NCBI GenBank assembly: GCA_032249055.1
Contig: JAVVGP010000003.1
Location: 1 to 34,607, forward strand
From: SCGC-AAA471-B05 sp032249055
GTDB lineage: Archaea > Thermoproteota > Thermoprotei > Gearchaeales > Gearchaeaceae
Direction of reading: 5' to 3'
Length of the DNA: 34,607 nt
Within the stretch, counting starts at the first letter, position 1; every line of letters begins with the position of its first letter. Positions 31,922 to 34,607 of the stretch are shown in pieces. A program made the position numbers and the translations under genes. The notes under the pieces are model-generated. The model made no database searches, was not told where the DNA came from, and saw only the letters and a program-made list of their open reading frames with translations.

Positions 31922-32803
31922 TTAAGTTTTTATCATTTTTTCAATTAGATCTATTATACTTACAGCAGGATTAATTCCTGTTGCCCTTTGAAAGCCATGC
32001 CATAATGGTGAAGCATTAACTTCTAAAACATAGTATTCGTTATTTTCTTCTGCTATATCTATGCCGCTATAATATAATCCTAGTTCTTTATTTATCGTTA
32101 TAGATAATTCTTCTAATTCTTTAGGTACTTCTATCTTAGCTTCTTTGGCTCCTTGATAAATGTTTGTTTTCCAGTAGCTTGATTCTCTTGCTATTCCTCC
32201 TATAATTTTATCTCCGACAACAAAAATTCTTAAATCTCTACCAGGTTTGTTTATATATTTTTGCAAATAAAGCGTGTATCCTTTCTCTTTAAGTTGAGAT
32301 ATCAATCTAAAACCAATATCTGGGTCTTCAGCTAAAAAGCTTCCAATTCCTCGTGAACCTATAAGAGGTTTAATTACACACTTTTTATTTCTTTTAATAA
32401 ATTCATAAGCCAAGAATTCATTTTCTGTAATTAGTGTTTCAGGTACTTTTATTTTTTTTGAAGCCAAAATACTTAAAGAAACAAATTTATTTCTTGCTTT
32501 CATAAAAGCATCTATAGGGTTTACTACAAGCTTACCCATTTTTTCTATATGATGTAATAAATTTGTTCTGTATTCCAATTTTTCAGCGCTTAATGAAGTA
32601 CCAATGCTTCTTAAAATAAAAAAATCAATTTTATTTATCGGTTTACCACCGTAGGTAACAATAACATTTCCATTTTTAATTTCACAAGCAAATTTATCTA
32701 TATTTAAATAATAAGCATGATAATTCCTTCTTTTCATCTCTTTTAAAAAGCATAAGCTTGTATATGAAGGGGTAGATTCGCTTCCAATAACTGCACCGTA
32801 CAT
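31922..32803 (-). CDS. RimK-family ATP-grasp ligase
   Basis: The 293-residue enzyme has the RimK-type preATP domain and ATP-grasp. Motifs include NPIDAFMKARNKFVSLSILA (about 95-114), a lysine in CVIKPLIGSRGIGSF (about 142-156), GRDLRIFVVGDKIIGGIARE (about 187-206) and the metal-binding LEVNASPLWHGFQRATGIN (about 256-274). Relatives add glutamate or other amino acids to small molecules or carrier proteins (LysX, RimK, MptN, CofF). The sequence alone does not choose between them. There is no LysW-type carrier gene nearby. Its neighbours are ileS and the small membrane protein on the same strand. Confidence 0.85.
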   Translation of the reverse strand: MYGAVIGSESTPSYTSLCFLKEMKRRNYHAYYLNIDKFACEIKNGNVIVTYGGKPINKIDFFILRSIGTSLSAEKLEYRTNLLHHIEKMGKLVVNPIDAFMKARNKFVSLSILASKKIKVPETLITENEFLAYEFIKRNKKCVIKPLIGSRGIGSFLAEDPDIGFRLISQLKEKGYTLYLQKYINKPGRDLRIFVVGDKIIGGIARESSYWKTNIYQGAKEAKIEVPKELEELSITINKELGLYYSGIDIAEENNEYYVLEVNASPLWHGFQRATGINPAVSIIDLIEKMIKT

Positions 32804-32824
32804 ATTAGTTTAATGAAAACACGT

Positions 32825-34607
32825 TTAAATAAGTTTTTTTATACCAATTAAATATGTCTCATCATCGATTTCCCATTCCTTTACCAAATCTCCTTTGATT
32901 TCTTCCTTTGGCTTAAATTCTATACTTAAACCCTGTGTTTCTGCTAATATGTAATTTACTTGTGTTTTTAACATTTCCTCCTCCTCTTTTGAAGGTGTAT
33001 TAATATAAATTGAGATTTTATCTGTAATTTTTAAATCCAAAATTTTTCTCATCACCTGTATTCTTCTTATAATTTCTCTTGCTAAACTTTCGCTTTCCAA
33101 CTCTATTGTAGTAGTAAAATCTGTAAATAAAATTCCATATTTAGTTTCAATATAAGAAAATTCGTCTTTAACATTTTCAGTAACGATCAACATTTCAGAA
33201 TTTATTTTTACAGGACCAGAACTTATGCTAATTTCTACTTCACCTTTTTCTTTTAGCTCTTTTAATATTTTCTTTGGATCTGAACTTTGGATAACCTTTT
33301 CTACTTCTTTTATTTTATCTTTAAGAATTGGTCCTGCTTTAGCATAATTCAATTTTATAATATAAATCATAAACGTTTCTTTTGCTTCTTCTTCGCTCAT
33401 AATTTCCAATTCTTTAACGTTTAATTGATCTTTTAACATCTTTGAATAACTTTGTATTATATTTATTATTTCTTTATTGTTTGTAGCAAAGATCATTCTT
33501 TTTACTGGCTTTCTAATCTTTATTCCTTTTTTCATTCTTAAAGCAAATGAGCTGGAAACAATTTCTCTTATTATTTCCATTTCATTCAATATTTTCATAT
33601 TTGCTTCTTTATAGGAAGGCCAAGATAAAAGATGAATACTTTCTACTTTGTATAATTCTTTGGCAAAAAATTGATAAATATATTCAGTTATAAATGGTGC
33701 ATATGGACTCAATAAGATTAAACTTTCAAACAATGCTTTAAATAAAGCATAATATGCTGCATTTTTGCTTGGGTCCTCTTTTTCAATCCAAACCCTTCTT
33801 CTTATTATTCTTATATACCATCTACTAATATCATTAACAATAAAGTCTAGCAATGCCTTTAAACCTATAAAATTGGATAATTTTTCAAAACTTTCTGTAA
33901 CATTTTTCTTTATTTCTTCCAACTTTTCTAGTAACCATATATCTTCTAATTCTAAGTAATTGAAATCTTTAAACTCTAATGGATTAAACTTATCTAAACT
34001 CATGTATAAAGAAGCAAAATAATAAGTATTCCATACTATATTAAGCATTTTAAATACTTCTTGTAACCCTCTAAGAGAAAACTTTAGGTCTTCCCATGTA
34101 GTATTCATTAATTCGTAAACTCTTAACGCATCTCTACCGTATTTAGGAATGACTTCCTCTGGATTAATCACGTTTCCTAAACTTTTATGCATTGCTCTAC
34201 CTGTTTCATCTAAAGACCAGCCATGCATAATTACTCTTTTATAAGGTGCTTTTCCAAAAGTTATAACGGAAGTAACCAATAATGTATAAAACCATCCTCT
34301 TGTTTGATCTAAACCTTCTATTATAAGATCTGCTGGGAATAATCTTTCGAAATTTTCAGATTTTGAAGGATAATTTAAACTTGCCCATGATGCTGCGCCA
34401 GAATCACCCCATACGTCTAAAACATCGGGTATTCTTTTTGCTATGCTTCCGCATTTATTGCATTTAATTTCAATGTTGTCTATCCAAGGTCTGTGCAAAT
34501 CAATATTCTTAGGGTCGATTAAGCTAATAGAATTTGCAATAAGTTCTTGCAGTGAACCAATTACGATTATGTTTTTACATTGCGAACATATCCAGATCGG
34601 AAGTGGA
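32825..34607 (-). CDS. ileS: Isoleucyl-tRNA synthetase, N-terminal part beyond window edge
   Basis: The frame runs from the stop at 32825 to the window edge (about 594 codons) and continues beyond it, so the N-terminal catalytic half is missing. At the edge it reads PLPIWICSQCKN, the archaeal IleRS zinc-type knuckle, with a second CNKCGS near 34450. VLDVWGDSGAASWA and GLDQTRGWFYTLL are class Ia catalytic-core motifs. The KMSKS loop reads AMHKSLGN, lacking the first lysine of the consensus. The anticodon-binding domain and an extended C-terminal domain follow, with a conserved-looking RMKKGIKIRKPVKR. The enzyme charges tRNA-Ile. Confidence 0.96.
   Translation of the reverse strand, partial: PLPIWICSQCKNIIVIGSLQELIANSISLIDPKNIDLHRPWIDNIEIKCNKCGSIAKRIPDVLDVWGDSGAASWASLNYPSKSENFERLFPADLIIEGLDQTRGWFYTLLVTSVITFGKAPYKRVIMHGWSLDETGRAMHKSLGNVINPEEVIPKYGRDALRVYELMNTTWEDLKFSLRGLQEVFKMLNIVWNTYYFASLYMSLDKFNPLEFKDFNYLELEDIWLLEKLEEIKKNVTESFEKLSNFIGLKALLDFIVNDISRWYIRIIRRRVWIEKEDPSKNAAYYALFKALFESLILLSPYAPFITEYIYQFFAKELYKVESIHLLSWPSYKEANMKILNEMEIIREIVSSSFALRMKKGIKIRKPVKRMIFATNNKEIINIIQSYSKMLKDQLNVKELEIMSEEEAKETFMIYIIKLNYAKAGPILKDKIKEVEKVIQSSDPKKILKELKEKGEVEISISSGPVKINSEMLIVTENVKDEFSYIETKYGILFTDFTTTIELESESLAREIIRRIQVMRKILDLKITDKISIYINTPSKEEEEMLKTQVNYILAETQGLSIEFKPKEEIKGDLVKEWEIDDETYLIGIKKLI

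Noticed and set aside
33765..33959. Plus-strand ORF within ileS
   Set aside because: It is antisense to a well-supported synthetase gene and shows no independent features.
1..34607. CRISPR array or direct-repeat cluster
   Set aside because: Reading the gaps shows no regularly spaced repeats, and no Cas genes are present.

Overview
The window looks like chromosomal DNA of an AT-rich (about 30 % G+C by eye) thermophilic archaeon, most likely of the Thermoproteota (crenarchaeal side). The indicators are GatD/GatE, fibrillarin with Nop5, Trm1, ribosomal protein S30e, a short archaeal PurA, a crenarchaeal-type 2-oxoacid:ferredoxin oxidoreductase with fused gamma-alpha subunit, a solitary 5S rRNA gene, and tRNA genes with introns and without encoded CCA. 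TATA-like boxes sit about 22-30 nt before many start codons, suggesting mostly leaderless transcripts. The lineage cannot be fixed further without a search.

Layout. 1-1817: an edge-truncated UPF0282 metallo-beta-lactamase protein and a DUF354 protein (minus). 1994-3046: a geranylgeranyl-reductase-type flavoprotein. 3064-6429: an intron-containing tRNA-Met(CAT), a beta-CASP nuclease with an unrecognised C-terminal extension, Sua5, and a tRNA-Pro(TGG) with an intron outside the anticodon loop. 6540-6662: the 5S rRNA. 6773-9115: a DUF1512 membrane protein, a zinc-ribbon miniprotein and a Trm9-like methyltransferase. 9112-11990: SerRS and CTP synthase (minus). 12048-16182: an unknown glycosylatable exoprotein, then PurA, a GT4 glycosyltransferase, a small winged-helix protein and a dUTPase-like enzyme. 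16251-19143: the two oxidoreductase subunits. 19140-21350: SufS, a divergent Bcp peroxiredoxin and a coiled-coil protein.

21351-21703 is the most unusual stretch. It has no gene but holds two small palindromes and a 156-nt imperfect palindrome (21545-21700) that folds into one very long hairpin. The hairpin has G·U wobbles, a G-rich bulge complementary to its own apical loop, and a TATA-like box at transcription-start distance. I read it as a candidate undescribed structured RNA. Next to it lie a PD-(D/E)XK-like putative nuclease gene and a small membrane-anchored protein.

22919-26729 is an RNA-processing neighbourhood: tRNA-Cys, Trm1, RNase HII, fibrillarin and Nop5. 26846-30257 encodes S30e and the GatDE Glu-tRNA(Gln) amidotransferase. 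30246-32803 carries S-adenosylhomocysteine hydrolase, a small membrane protein and a RimK-type ATP-grasp ligase (minus). 32825-34607 is the 3' part of the IleRS gene, running off the right edge.

Most of the window is housekeeping: translation, tRNA maturation, nucleotide synthesis and iron-sulfur metabolism. Genes are tightly packed, with 4-nt ATGA overlaps (DUF1512/zinc ribbon, pyrG/serS, bcp/coiled-coil, gatD/gatE) and several convergent overlaps of stop codons.
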